Shown here: piece after piece, positions 15,290 through 23,669 of the stretch | Layout: each line of letters opens with the position of its first letter | How positions within the stretch are numbered: position 1 is the stretch's first letter | From: Nocardioides sp. | GTDB taxonomy: Bacteria; Actinomycetota; Actinomycetes; Propionibacteriales; Nocardioidaceae | DNA length: 64,000 nt | Reading direction: 5' to 3' | Assembly (NCBI RefSeq): GCF_014360585.1 | Contig: NZ_JACIXG010000008.1 | Span: forward strand, 33,778-97,777 | Notes under the pieces: model-generated | What the model was told of the DNA's origin: nothing | What the model saw: only the letters and a program-made list of their open reading frames with translations | The model's database searches: none | Made by a program: the position numbers and the translations under genes

Positions 15290-15753
15290 ATCCCAGCCCG
15301 CTCGACCGCGCCACCCGCGCCGCTCGAGCCGAAGAGCCTGAGGGATGGGTCGACCTGGCCGAGTCGATCATGTCGCGGGTGCGACGGGTCGTCGTCCCCT
15401 CCGAGCCGATCCTGACCTTCACCGCGCAGGGCACACCCTCGCGCGATGCGGAGGGCTCGGAGACCTTCGTCTCCGCGCGCGTGGTCACCGCCGCGCTGCG
15501 CCGGCTGCTCCAGGAGCACCCGACCCACGCCCCGGAGACCATCGACCTGCACGTCGACGAAAGCCGCCTGACCGGCATCGACATCCGCCTCGTCGCCAGG
15601 TTCGGCGTCGAGCTCCACCCGCTGGCGGACACCCTGCGCCCGCAGATCTACGCCATCCTCCGAGACCTCCTCGGTCCGGCGCCCGGCGTCGACCCCTCGA
15701 TGATCGAGATCGAGTACGTCGACGTCACCCGAGGCGACCCGAACCGGACCTGA
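15280..15753 (+). CDS. Asp23-like protein coupled to the sigma factor
   Basis: A 157-residue soluble protein: WVDLAESIMSRVRRVVVPSEP, SARVVTAALRRLLQEHP, ESRLTGIDIRLVARFGVELHPLADTLRPQIYAILRDLLG and SMIEIEYVDVTRGDP. The strand-helix order in the second half matches the Asp23 family. The ATG at 15280 lies inside the end of the sigma gene and has GGAGAGGA upstream. Because it is translated with the sigma factor and sits where an anti-sigma factor is normally found, it could control sigma activity or be its main product; this is inference. Confidence 0.75.
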   Translation: MALDPSPLDRATRAARAEEPEGWVDLAESIMSRVRRVVVPSEPILTFTAQGTPSRDAEGSETFVSARVVTAALRRLLQEHPTHAPETIDLHVDESRLTGIDIRLVARFGVELHPLADTLRPQIYAILRDLLGPAPGVDPSMIEIEYVDVTRGDPNRT

Positions 15754-15765
15754 CCGGTTTATCAG

Positions 15766-17448
15766 TCACCGCAGCCACTCCCGAGCGCCGATCACCGCGG
15801 CCAGCTCGTCGGTCCGCTGATCGGTCCAGCCCGGCGGCGGCAGGATCGCCGCCCAGGCATGCACCGGTGCCGTACCGAACTGGTGGCCCTGACCGCTCGG
15901 CACCGAGTTGGCAGAGAACTGGTCGACGCCCAGCTGCAGCATCGTCACCCCGGGGATCCAGCGTACGTTCGGGGAGACGTCGCGCCCGCGCTCCTCCCCC
16001 AGCCAGTCCGGGCGCTCGAGCGCCACCGACGGCGTCCACCAGGTGATCGGGTCGTTCGCGTGCTGGAGGTAGCCGATCCGGGTGCCTTCCCAGGTCCCCG
16101 GACGCTGCCAGTCGTCGGGCCTGTCGGCGAACCGGACGATCTCGCCCTCGTCCAGGACCGGAAGCACCTGAGGGGTCCCCGGCTCGCGCTCCTCGGTGAA
16201 CCGGTCCCAGAGCCGGTTGTCGGCGGTCGGGCCCACGAAGAGGGCGCCATCGGTGCGGGTGGCGAGGTCATGGTCGCCGCTGAACGCCGCCTCACCACCG
16301 AAGCTGCCCAGGCTCTCGCCGCTCACGACCAGCAGCGGACGATCGGCCTCAGGGATCTCCAGCCAGCGTCCGTAGATGGCGTCGAAGAGCGCCAGGCCGG
16401 CATCCTGCGCACGCTGCCGGTCCAGGATGAAGGACATCCAGCTCGGGAGGTAGGAGTACTGCAGGCTGACCGTCGCCGTGTCGCCACCCCACATGAACTC
16501 CAGCGCCTGGGCCTGGTTCTCGTTGACCCAGCCTCGACCGGTGCCGGTCACCACGTTGATCACCGCGCGATCGAAACCCCCGAGCGCGTCCAGCTCGGCC
16601 ACCGCGGTCCTCGCCTCGTCGCGGATGTCGACGCCTTCAGGGCCGGCCCCGACGTACGCCCGAACCGGCTGTCGGGCAGGCTCCTGGGTGAACTCGCCGA
16701 TGTCCGCCGCGGTCGGGGCGCTCGCGACGAAGACCCGCCCCTGGCGACCCAGCGCCTCCCACGCCTGGGACGAGGCCGGGCCGGCCGTGAGCTCGGGCGA
16801 CGTCGGGGCGGGTACGCCGGTGCTGAACTCCTCGTTGATCGTCGCGAAGCTCGCATCGAGTGCTCCGAGCAGCCGGTTGCCGCCCACCCCGATCGCCAGC
16901 TGGTAGATCAGGACAGCGGCGAGCAGGCCGCCGATCACAGTGGACGGGGCAGCAGGAAGGAACCGGCCGACGAACCGGCCGAACGAGCTCCCGAGCGCCT
17001 TGCTCCCTCGCGACAGGCCGAGCAACAGCGCGAACAGGACCGCGGTGATCAGCACGCTGAGCACCAGATGCCCGACGCCGACCCGGTCGACACCGACCAG
17101 GTCGCGGACCTCGTTCTCCCAGCGCAGAGACAGCCCCAGCGCCACCAGGGTGCCGATGCCGCCGACGACGGCCAAGACCCGCCAGGCGATCACCCGCGCC
17201 CGGCCCGCCAAGCGCCCGCCGCAGCTGCGTACCAGCCAACCGGCCAAGGCGCCTGCGCCGTAGCCGGCAAGCATGCACAGCGCGGTGAGCAATGCCTGGA
17301 AGAGCGCGGTCCGCGGCATCAGTGACGGGGTCAGCGACGCCCACAGGAGCACGGCGGCACCGGCGGTCGCCGCGAACGGCGCTCGCAGCTGGCTGCGCAG
17401 TGCCTTGACCGCGCGGGCGACCCTCGGGCGCCAGATGTCGCTCACCAT
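15766..17448 (-). CDS. Membrane-anchored alpha/beta-hydrolase (DUF2319-type)
   Basis: A 560-residue protein with about five N-terminal membrane helices (residues about 22-190) and a C-terminal hydrolase domain. The nucleophile elbow is GESLGS inside LLVVSGESLGSFGGEAAF (about residue 385), and STFDRAV-like loops such as GFDRAVINVVTGTGRGW precede it. It matches the alpha/beta-hydrolase family 9 of actinobacteria (Pfam PF10081), whose substrates are not established. I take the ATG at 17448, the first Met before the basic-hydrophobic N-terminus; no clear ribosome site is seen and a GTG directly follows. Stop is 12 bp from the convergent Asp23-like gene. Confidence 0.82.
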   Translation of the reverse strand: MVSDIWRPRVARAVKALRSQLRAPFAATAGAAVLLWASLTPSLMPRTALFQALLTALCMLAGYGAGALAGWLVRSCGGRLAGRARVIAWRVLAVVGGIGTLVALGLSLRWENEVRDLVGVDRVGVGHLVLSVLITAVLFALLLGLSRGSKALGSSFGRFVGRFLPAAPSTVIGGLLAAVLIYQLAIGVGGNRLLGALDASFATINEEFSTGVPAPTSPELTAGPASSQAWEALGRQGRVFVASAPTAADIGEFTQEPARQPVRAYVGAGPEGVDIRDEARTAVAELDALGGFDRAVINVVTGTGRGWVNENQAQALEFMWGGDTATVSLQYSYLPSWMSFILDRQRAQDAGLALFDAIYGRWLEIPEADRPLLVVSGESLGSFGGEAAFSGDHDLATRTDGALFVGPTADNRLWDRFTEEREPGTPQVLPVLDEGEIVRFADRPDDWQRPGTWEGTRIGYLQHANDPITWWTPSVALERPDWLGEERGRDVSPNVRWIPGVTMLQLGVDQFSANSVPSGQGHQFGTAPVHAWAAILPPPGWTDQRTDELAAVIGAREWLR

Positions 17449-17563
17449 CAAGATGCTAACGCTGCACTCGTGGGTCGGATCGTCTTTCCAGGCGAAAGCT
17501 CGTGCCGCACCTCGCGATGCACTTCTCCTCGGCGCCTGGGTCACCCACCATTGGTCACGGCAG

Positions 17564-18076
17564 CTATGCCAGGTCAGGTGGCGCGGGCTCGGTCGATGTT
17601 CCCGGCAGCGCCACCGTCCGGGACCTGCTGCGCCGGCGCCACACGCCCCTCATGGCATAGGCGCACATGCTCACCGTTCCCAGGACGATCATGTGGACCC
17701 CAGCAGCCTGGGCCATGGTGACCGATGCGACTGCGCCCGGCGCCGCCACAGCCCAGTTTCGCACCTGCCGGCTCGCGGCCGAGCCGGTCGATGCCCACGT
17801 CGCGAAGTGCTCGCAGTTGTTCCTGAGCAGGTGGTAGCCGCTCATTCCGAGGTGAGACTCCGCGCGGCGGATGATCTCCTCGGTCGGCAGTCGGCTTCGG
17901 TACGTGCGGACGTACACGTCCCCGCCGTTGGCGAAGGATTCGAGCGAGGATCTCTCCACCCGCCGGCCGGTGGCCGCCGTGCCCGTGTAGTGGATGACGG
18001 TCCCGTCGCCACCATCGATGCCGTGGTGGGTGTAGTACCGAGTGCGGCGGACGAAGATGTGGTCACCGCGGGCCAC
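17564..18076 (-). CDS. LRAT/NlpC-P60-like cysteine acyltransferase-fold protein
   Basis: A 170-residue protein with the lecithin-retinol-acyltransferase signature: an N-terminal GDHIFVRRTRYYTHHGIDGGDG with the catalytic His, VIHYTG, and the catalytic Cys in LLRNNCEHFATWAS (about residue 98). A membrane segment follows (VASVTMAQAAGVHMIVLGTVSMCAYAM), giving a tail anchor with a basic end. LRAT-type proteins transfer or hydrolyse acyl groups on lipids or amides. The ATG at 18076 is the natural start. Nothing around it fixes the substrate; it is 24 bp from the GtrA-like gene on the same strand. Confidence 0.82.
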   Translation of the reverse strand: MARGDHIFVRRTRYYTHHGIDGGDGTVIHYTGTAATGRRVERSSLESFANGGDVYVRTYRSRLPTEEIIRRAESHLGMSGYHLLRNNCEHFATWASTGSAASRQVRNWAVAAPGAVASVTMAQAAGVHMIVLGTVSMCAYAMRGVWRRRSRSRTVALPGTSTEPAPPDLA

Positions 18077-18100
18077 GGGGCCACCTGCCTTCTCCGGTGA

Positions 18101-18628
18101 TCACGCTGGCGGCCGCCACGGCTCGCGAACCACGGGCTGATCGAACACGAACCGCCGGAACACCCAGAATCGCGTCGCGGTGCTGATCCCCAGCCCGATC
18201 ACATTGGCCGAAACGTTGTCCGCGAGCGGGCTGGACAGCCCCAGAACGTAACGGCTGATCCACAGGCACACCACGGGGATGGCCATCGTGAGCGCACCGA
18301 GGACGAAGAACCTGACCACACCGGTCGTCTGATCACTCGCCTGACGTTCCCGGAAGGCCCACAGCCGAATCCCGACGTACGCCACCACTCCGGCGACGAC
18401 GTTGGCCAGCACGTACGCGACGATCGGATGGCTCCGCAGCGGAGCCGTCCCGAAGAGCAGGCCGTGCGCCAGCGCATTGAAACCCACGAACGACACTGCG
18501 GTCGCCAGACCGCCCACCGCGAGGAACCGGACCACCTCACCGAAGAGCCGGGACGCCTGGCTTCTCCAACTCGATGCGGCGGTCACCTCCGTGATGCTAC
18601 CGACTCGGCAGCCCATTCTGGCTGCCAT
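18101..18628 (-). CDS. GtrA family membrane protein
   Basis: A 175-residue protein with four membrane helices and the GtrA pattern: FLAVGGLATAVSFVGFNALAHG, VAYVLANVVAGVVAYVGIRLWAFRE, VVRFFVLGALTMAIPVVCLWISRYVLG and ANVIGLGISTATRFWVFRRFVF. GtrA-like proteins are thought to flip or move polyprenyl-linked sugars for cell-envelope glycosylation. The ATG at 18628 is used, although the first conserved helix starts only at about residue 30 and a later start is possible. It is followed by the LRAT-like gene, perhaps in one transcript. Confidence 0.85.
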   Translation of the reverse strand: MAARMGCRVGSITEVTAASSWRSQASRLFGEVVRFLAVGGLATAVSFVGFNALAHGLLFGTAPLRSHPIVAYVLANVVAGVVAYVGIRLWAFRERQASDQTTGVVRFFVLGALTMAIPVVCLWISRYVLGLSSPLADNVSANVIGLGISTATRFWVFRRFVFDQPVVREPWRPPA

Positions 18629-18661
18629 TTTTTACCAAAGGGCAGGCCGAATGAAGGATCA

Positions 18662-19093
18662 GTGCAAGCGAGCCATCAGTCGCCGGCGGGTCGTCGGAGT
18701 CAGACAACGCAAGAGGGTCGAAAATCCCGCCCACCCCAATATCGGGTAGCTGAAAGAGAACTCCCGCAGCCCACCCGCACGGTGGAGGACAGCCCGGCAT
18801 CGGACGTCGCCGTGGTGGACTCGCCTGCCTCTTCGGTCACGGTTGTCATCCCGGCTGTCTACGAGACCAAGACCAACGAGTCGGAGAAGTGCGCGGCGGT
18901 CGTCAAGGACGCCAGCACCAAGACCGCCAGCACCACGGCCGCCTCCGAGGTCCCGAACCGGATCGATGCCGGTCTTGCTGGGAACCTGCCGAACACGGGC
19001 GGTCCGAACGGAGCGCTCCTCGCCCTCGGCGGGCTGCTCGCCGGCATCGGGGGCACCGGGGCCTTCCTGGCCCGTCGCAGGAAGAACGCCTGA
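18662..19093 (+). pseudogene. LPXTG cell-wall anchor protein, C-terminal remnant without signal peptide
   Basis: The frame ends with a perfect sortase sorting signal: LPNTG (18986-19000), a Gly/Leu/Ala membrane helix (GALLALGGLLAGIGGTGAFLA) and the RRRKNA tail. Before it runs a Thr/Ser/Val-rich spacer. No signal peptide is found: the only start candidate in frame is GTG at 18662 with AAGGA, giving a hydrophilic, Arg/Gln-rich N-terminus, and neither other frame upstream encodes a hydrophobic leader. A sortase substrate must be secreted, so this is most likely the surviving end of a larger surface protein gene. A sequencing or deletion event in 18630-18790 is the alternative. Confidence 0.6.
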
Positions 19094-19122
19094 CACAGGT
19101 GGCACAGGTGTCCAGGTCGCGC

Positions 19123-19152
19123 CCCGGGCGAACGAATTTTCGTTCGCCCGGG
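19123..19152. terminator. Near-perfect 30-bp palindrome, bidirectional terminator
   Basis: CCCGGGCGAACGAA, two bases, TTCGTTCGCCCGGG: 14 perfect base pairs around TT. It sits between the LPXTG remnant and the convergent POT transporter gene. The AATTTT centre gives only a two-base loop, so the fold would open a little at the tip. Confidence 0.8.
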
Positions 19153-19183
19153 ACACTCCTTCGGGCGCGTACGCCGCAGAGAC

Positions 19184-20653
19184 TCAGTGGACGCCGGCCA
19201 TCAGCCGCCGGATGGGCCGATTGCCGATGAGCAGAAGGACACCGACGACCACGGAGGCGAGTCCGACCCACCAGAAGAATCCGCTGTCGTCGTTGACGTG
19301 GTAGTACGCGGCCAGCCGTCCCGACATCGCGGTCCCGAGGGCGATCGAGAGGAAGAAGAGCGCCATCATCTGGGTCCGGAAGCGCTGCGGGGCGAGCTTG
19401 GTGGCCAAGGAGAGGCCGACCGGGGAGAGCAGAAGCTCGGCGAGGGTGAAGAGCAGCAGGATGAACGCCAGGCCGACCAGCGGCACCGAGTGCGCGCCAC
19501 CCGGCATCAGCAGGAACACCCAGAACGCGATGCCCATCAGGATGGTGCCGATCGCGAACTTCACCGGTGTCGAGGGCTGACGCGGGCCGAGCTTGGTCCA
19601 CACGGCCGCGAAGACGCCGGAGAGCAAGATGATGAAGACCGGGTTGATCGAGTTCACCCACGAGACCGGCATCTCCCAGCCGAAGATGTCTCGGTCCAGG
19701 CGCTGGTCGGAGTAGACCACCATCACGGTGAACTGCTGCTGGTAGAGCGACCAGAAGACCGCGGAGGCGATGAAGAGGGGAACCATCGCCCACACCCGGC
19801 TCCGCTCGATGGCGGTGACCTGGCGGCTGAGCAGGATGACCGTGAAGAGCAGGACCGCGGCGACGACCGCGATGCCGATCACGATGTTGGCCAGTCGCGG
19901 AGCGGTGATGACGCCGGTCAGGCAGAGCACCACGATCACCGTCACGGCGCCGACGGCGATGGCGATCCAACGGCCGCGCTCCGAGGCCGGGAGCGGGTTG
20001 GGCACGACGCGGCTCTCGGCGGGAAGTCTGCTGCGACCCATCGAGTACTGCACCAGACCGAGGATCATGCCGATCGCGGCCAGCCCGAACCCGAAGTGGA
20101 AGCCCCACGACTTCTGCAGCAGCCCGGTCAGCAGCGGACCGACCAGCGCACCCAGGTTGATGCCCAGGTAGAAGAGGGAGAAGCCGGCGTCGCGACGCTC
20201 GTCGTCGGGGGCGTACAGCGTGCCGACCAGGGAGGAGGCATTCGCCTTCACCCCGCCCGAGCCGAGCGCGATCAGCACCAGGCCGACGCCGACACCGGCG
20301 ATCCCGGGGATCAGGGCGAGGCCGAGGTGACCGAAGACGACCAGCCAGGCCGAGTAGAAGAGCGTACGCTCCGCGCCGATCAGACGGTCGGCGATCCAGG
20401 CCGCGATGATCGTGGAGAGGTAGACCGAACCGCCGTACGCACCGACGATCCCGAGCGCCACCGTCTCACTGATCCCGAGACCACCCTCGGCCGCGGAGTA
20501 GTAGAGGTAGATCGCCAGGATGCCCTGCATGCCGTAGAAGCTGAACCGCTCCCACAGCTCGACGCCGAACAGGTTGGCCAGTACGCGTGGCTGGCCCAGG
20601 AAAGACCGGTCGCTGGGATCGTCCGCGACGGCCTCACTTTTCGGTTGAATCAT
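19184..20653 (-). CDS. POT family proton-dependent oligopeptide transporter (DtpT-like)
   Basis: A 489-residue importer of di- and tripeptides driven by protons. The POT hallmarks are present: the ExxERFxYY-type motif as ELWERFSFYGMQGILAIYLYY (about 32-52), the second signature FSLFYLGINLGALVGPLL (about 155-172), and FTLAELLLSPVGLSLATKLAP in the C-terminal half. Fourteen hydrophobic segments are seen. The ATG at 20653 is taken; GAGGGA lies almost directly against it, so the ribosome site is poorly spaced. The Lys usually found between ExxER and the next helix is not obvious. Downstream lies the palindromic terminator; upstream on the same strand is the XRE-cupin regulator 121 bp away. Confidence 0.92.
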   Translation of the reverse strand: MIQPKSEAVADDPSDRSFLGQPRVLANLFGVELWERFSFYGMQGILAIYLYYSAAEGGLGISETVALGIVGAYGGSVYLSTIIAAWIADRLIGAERTLFYSAWLVVFGHLGLALIPGIAGVGVGLVLIALGSGGVKANASSLVGTLYAPDDERRDAGFSLFYLGINLGALVGPLLTGLLQKSWGFHFGFGLAAIGMILGLVQYSMGRSRLPAESRVVPNPLPASERGRWIAIAVGAVTVIVVLCLTGVITAPRLANIVIGIAVVAAVLLFTVILLSRQVTAIERSRVWAMVPLFIASAVFWSLYQQQFTVMVVYSDQRLDRDIFGWEMPVSWVNSINPVFIILLSGVFAAVWTKLGPRQPSTPVKFAIGTILMGIAFWVFLLMPGGAHSVPLVGLAFILLLFTLAELLLSPVGLSLATKLAPQRFRTQMMALFFLSIALGTAMSGRLAAYYHVNDDSGFFWWVGLASVVVGVLLLIGNRPIRRLMAGVH

Positions 20654-20774
20654 TCCCTCAGGTTCACAAGGTTGTCGTTTGTCATCCAAATCGCGAGCAA
20701 CTGGATCGCGAGTCCTGTGACAATTGCCACGCGACCAAGGCGTTGAGGCAACAGGTTGCTGACGCCCGCAGCGT

Positions 20775-21371
20775 CTAGCGCGAGCTGGGTGCTTTGGGCG
20801 CGGCCCGGACGTGCGCGCGTTCGCCCTGCTTGCCGACCAGGCTGAGATATTCGACCGGCCCCGAGCTGGTGGCTGCGAACCAGTGCGGCGTACGCGTGTC
20901 GAACTCCGCTGCCTCGCCCGGCTCGAGGATGAGGTCGTGCTCGCCGAGCACGAGCCGCAGCCTGCCGTTGAGGACGTACACCCAGTCGTACCCCTCGTGA
21001 GTGCGCAGGTCCGGCTCGGCATCGTCGCGGCCGGCGGGAAGGACGAACTTGTACGCCTGAATACCGCCCGGCCTGCGGGTCAGGGGCAGGATCGTGGAGC
21101 CGTCCGCACACGGGATGGCTCGCAGGTTGATGCGCGGGTTCCCGGTGGGCGGCGCGTCTACGAGCTCGTCGAGAGTGACGCCGTGGGCACGCGCCAGAGG
21201 AAGTAGCTGCTCCAAGGTGGGGCGGCGCAGACCTGCCTCGAGCCGGGACAGCGTGCTGGTCGAGATCCCGGTCTCCTCGGACAGGTCACTGAGGGTGATC
21301 CCGCGACGTTGGCGGAGGCGCTTGAGTCGTGGTCCCACTGCGTCGAGGGTGCGATCGGGCGAGTGATCCAT
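20775..21371 (-). CDS. XRE-family regulator with C-terminal cupin
   Basis: A 198-residue transcription factor. The helix-turn-helix (about 12-68) is GPRLKRLRQRRGITLSDLSEETGISTSTLSRLEAGLRRPTLEQLLPLA; the cupin sensor domain (about 105-175) has EGYDWVYVLNGRLRLVLGEHDLILEPGEAAEFDTRTPHWFA. This layout is that of small-molecule-sensing repressors next to transporters. I use the ATG at 21371; an ATG at 21416 would add 15 residues. It is divergent from the DHA2 transporter at 21525, the obvious target, and GCAAAC occurs twice on its coding strand between 21390 and 21410, a candidate half-site. Confidence 0.88.
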   Translation of the reverse strand: MDHSPDRTLDAVGPRLKRLRQRRGITLSDLSEETGISTSTLSRLEAGLRRPTLEQLLPLARAHGVTLDELVDAPPTGNPRINLRAIPCADGSTILPLTRRPGGIQAYKFVLPAGRDDAEPDLRTHEGYDWVYVLNGRLRLVLGEHDLILEPGEAAEFDTRTPHWFAATSSGPVEYLSLVGKQGERAHVRAAPKAPSSR

Positions 21372-21524
21372 GTCGGCCAGTTTGCCATTCAGCAACAACG
21401 TTTGCGAATCCGCCATCTCGTGAGCACCATCGACTCACGTGGCCGTCGAACGACGGCCGCGGTCCTTCTCCGGGTCGCGGCGCCACTTCGTCCTGCCGCT
21501 GTGCAGGCTGTGAAAGGAACTCCA

Positions 21525-23117
21525 TTGAGCACGAACCCACCTGTTTCCGGTGTCAGCCGCGACGACCCAGTCGACGCGGGAGGCTCGGCCATCCACGACG
21601 CCCGGCAGCGCCGCGCGATCTTGATCGCGGTCTGCATCGCGTTGATGGCCGTGATCGCCTCGGTCACCGGCCTCAACGTCGCCCAGCCCGAGCTCGCCGT
21701 CGAGTTCGACGCCTCGCAGAGCACTGTCCTGTGGTTCATCAACCTCTACACGATCAGCCTCGCCGCGCTCCTGCTGCCGTTGGGCGCGCTCGGCGACCGG
21801 ATCGGCCGCAAACCCGTGCTGCTCGCGGGACTGACTGTCTTCGGTGCCGCGAACGTGGCGGCAGGGCTGGCCAACTCCTCGGAGATGTTGCTCGCCTCCC
21901 GCTTCGCCTCCGGTGTCGGCGCAGCCATGATCATGCCGGTCACCCTGGCGGTGATCACCTCGACCTTCCCCGATGAGGAACGCGCCAAAGGCATCGGCGT
22001 GTGGACCGGCGTCGCCGGCGGTGGCGGCATCCTCGGCATGTACCTGTCCGCCCTGCTCGTCGACGTCGCCACCTGGCGGTGGCTCTTCATGCTGCCGATC
22101 GCGCTCGTCCTGGTTGCGGTCGCAATGACTCTGCGCTCGGTGCCCAACTCACGCGAGCACACCGCGCACCGGTTCGACACGATCGGCTCGGCCACCTCCG
22201 TCCTCGCCGTCCTCGGGCTGATCTTCGCGCTCCACGAGGGTCCGGTACACGGCTGGACCCAGCCCGCGACCATGATCGGGCTGGTCGGTGGCATCCTCGC
22301 CGCGGTCGCCTTCGTCGTCTGGGAGCTGCGCCAGACGGCGCCTCTGCTCGACGTCCGGCTCTTCGGTGAGCGAGGCCTGGCCGGCGGATCGCTCACACTG
22401 CTGGTGGTCTTCGGGGTGCAGGCTGGGATCTTCGTCGTGCTCTTCCCGTTCCTTCAAGCCGTGCTGGGGTGGTCCGCGCTGCGGGCCACGTTGGCGATGA
22501 TGCCGATGGCGTTGCTGATGATGCTCGCCTCCGGGCTCGCCCCGAAGGTCGCCGCCCGCGTCGGAGCACGAGCCACAACGGCTACCGGCATCTTTCTCGC
22601 CGGCGCCGGACTCGCCCTCATGGCCGGCCTGGTCTCCGTCGAGGGCGGCTACCTCGCGGTCCTGCCGGGCATGCTCTCCATGGGTATTGGCATGGGCCTG
22701 TCCATGACGCCCTCCACGGAGGCGATCACCAGCTCACTGCCCCGCGAGCGCCAAGGGGTCGCGTCCGCACTCAACGACGTCACCCGCGAGTTCGGCACCG
22801 CCCTGGGAATCGCCCTCCTCGGAGCCATCCTGTCCGCTGGCTACAAGAGCGCGATCGACGATCGTCTTGATGGCGTCCCGAACGACGTCGCGGACACAGC
22901 ACGCGAGGGCATCGCGAACGCCGTCGCCGCAGCAGACGGCGCCGGCCCCCAGGCCGGAGCGCTGGTCCGGGTCGCACAGGAGTCGTTCGTCGACGGCTGG
23001 CAAAACGCCATGTGGGCAGGCGCCGCGGTGATGGCCGTCCTGTTCGTCTACATCCTTGCTCGTGGCCCGCAGGATGCCCGCAAGCCGGCAGACGCTGTCA
23101 CCGAGGCTCATCGATGA
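21525..23117 (+). CDS. DHA2 (14-TMS) MFS drug efflux transporter
   Basis: A 530-residue EmrB/QacA-type drug:proton antiporter. The DHA2 motif A is visible as LGALGDRIGRKPVLLAGLTVFG (about residues 85-106), and motif C as GPALGG-like WTGVAGGGGILGMYLSALLVD (about 168-188); fourteen hydrophobic segments span the protein. The start is TTG at 21525, with AAGGA six bases upstream; a GTG at 21501 is the other choice. It is divergent from the XRE-cupin gene across 153 bp. It probably exports a toxic compound sensed by that regulator. Confidence 0.9.
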   Translation: MSTNPPVSGVSRDDPVDAGGSAIHDARQRRAILIAVCIALMAVIASVTGLNVAQPELAVEFDASQSTVLWFINLYTISLAALLLPLGALGDRIGRKPVLLAGLTVFGAANVAAGLANSSEMLLASRFASGVGAAMIMPVTLAVITSTFPDEERAKGIGVWTGVAGGGGILGMYLSALLVDVATWRWLFMLPIALVLVAVAMTLRSVPNSREHTAHRFDTIGSATSVLAVLGLIFALHEGPVHGWTQPATMIGLVGGILAAVAFVVWELRQTAPLLDVRLFGERGLAGGSLTLLVVFGVQAGIFVVLFPFLQAVLGWSALRATLAMMPMALLMMLASGLAPKVAARVGARATTATGIFLAGAGLALMAGLVSVEGGYLAVLPGMLSMGIGMGLSMTPSTEAITSSLPRERQGVASALNDVTREFGTALGIALLGAILSAGYKSAIDDRLDGVPNDVADTAREGIANAVAAADGAGPQAGALVRVAQESFVDGWQNAMWAGAAVMAVLFVYILARGPQDARKPADAVTEAHR

Positions 23118-23165
23118 CCCATGCCCCGGCCCGTCGAGTCGCAGTCTCGATCCGCCTGACGGCGG

Positions 23166-23549
23166 CTACGACGGTCGGGGCAACAGGTCGGCGTCGCGAT
23201 GCTCGACCAGCTCGGGCTGCTCGCGGGCGATGCGGCCGATCCCCCATTGACCGAGCGGCTCGAGCGCGGCATTGAGACTGCGGCCGTGCTCGGTCAGCGA
23301 GTACTCCACCCGCGGGGGCACCTCGGCGTACACCTCCCGGTGCACGAGCCCGTCCTGCTCCATCTCGCGCAGGTGCTGGGTCAGCATCTTCTCGCTGACG
23401 CCGGGCAGGCCACGCCGCAGCTCGGCGAAGCGGCGTACGTCGTGCTCGTCGAGCTCCCACAGGATCAGCCCCTTCCACTTGCCGCTGACCACGTCGAGCG
23501 CTGCGTCGATGCCGCAGATGTAGGGACCGTTTCGGGCCTGCTTCGTCAC
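23166..23549 (-). CDS. HxlR family (winged-helix) transcriptional regulator
   Basis: A 127-residue regulator. The HxlR core is clear: CGIDAALDVVSGKWKGLILWEL, RRFAELRRGLPGVSEKMLTQHLREMEQDGLVHREVYAEVPPRVEYSLTEHGRSL. The N-terminal Cys in PYICGIDA is at the place of the redox-active Cys of the HypR/YodB group, so thiol or quinone sensing is possible. The GTG at 23549 follows GAGGAG seven bases upstream. It is divergent from the imine-reductase-like gene, with a dyad AGTACCC-N11-GGGTACT between them. Confidence 0.9.
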   Translation of the reverse strand: MTKQARNGPYICGIDAALDVVSGKWKGLILWELDEHDVRRFAELRRGLPGVSEKMLTQHLREMEQDGLVHREVYAEVPPRVEYSLTEHGRSLNAALEPLGQWGIGRIAREQPELVEHRDADLLPRPS

Positions 23550-23577
23550 GGGGTTGCTCCTCACGAACCTTTTGGTA

Positions 23578-23602
23578 AGTACCCCAGTTATTAGTGGGTA
23601 CT
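23578..23602. promoter_or_regulatory. Probable HxlR operator (AGTACCC-N11-GGGTACT)
   Basis: A perfect 7-bp inverted repeat centred at 23590, between the start of the HxlR gene (23549) and the oxidoreductase (23670). AGTAC-type dyads are typical for this family. Its position would let one dimer control both directions. Confidence 0.6.
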
Positions 23603-23669
23603 CCCGCAACTCTACGCAAAGGCCGAGGATGGTGCGTACCGATCGAGAACGAGACGAGAGAAGTCCACC

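Noticed and set aside
19187..20746. Long open frame opposite the POT transporter
   Set aside because: Composition is dominated by Asp, Glu, His and Gln with no family resemblance; it is the mirror image of a well-conserved membrane protein. The same holds for 15859-17325 opposite the membrane hydrolase and for 37656-39416 opposite sdaA.
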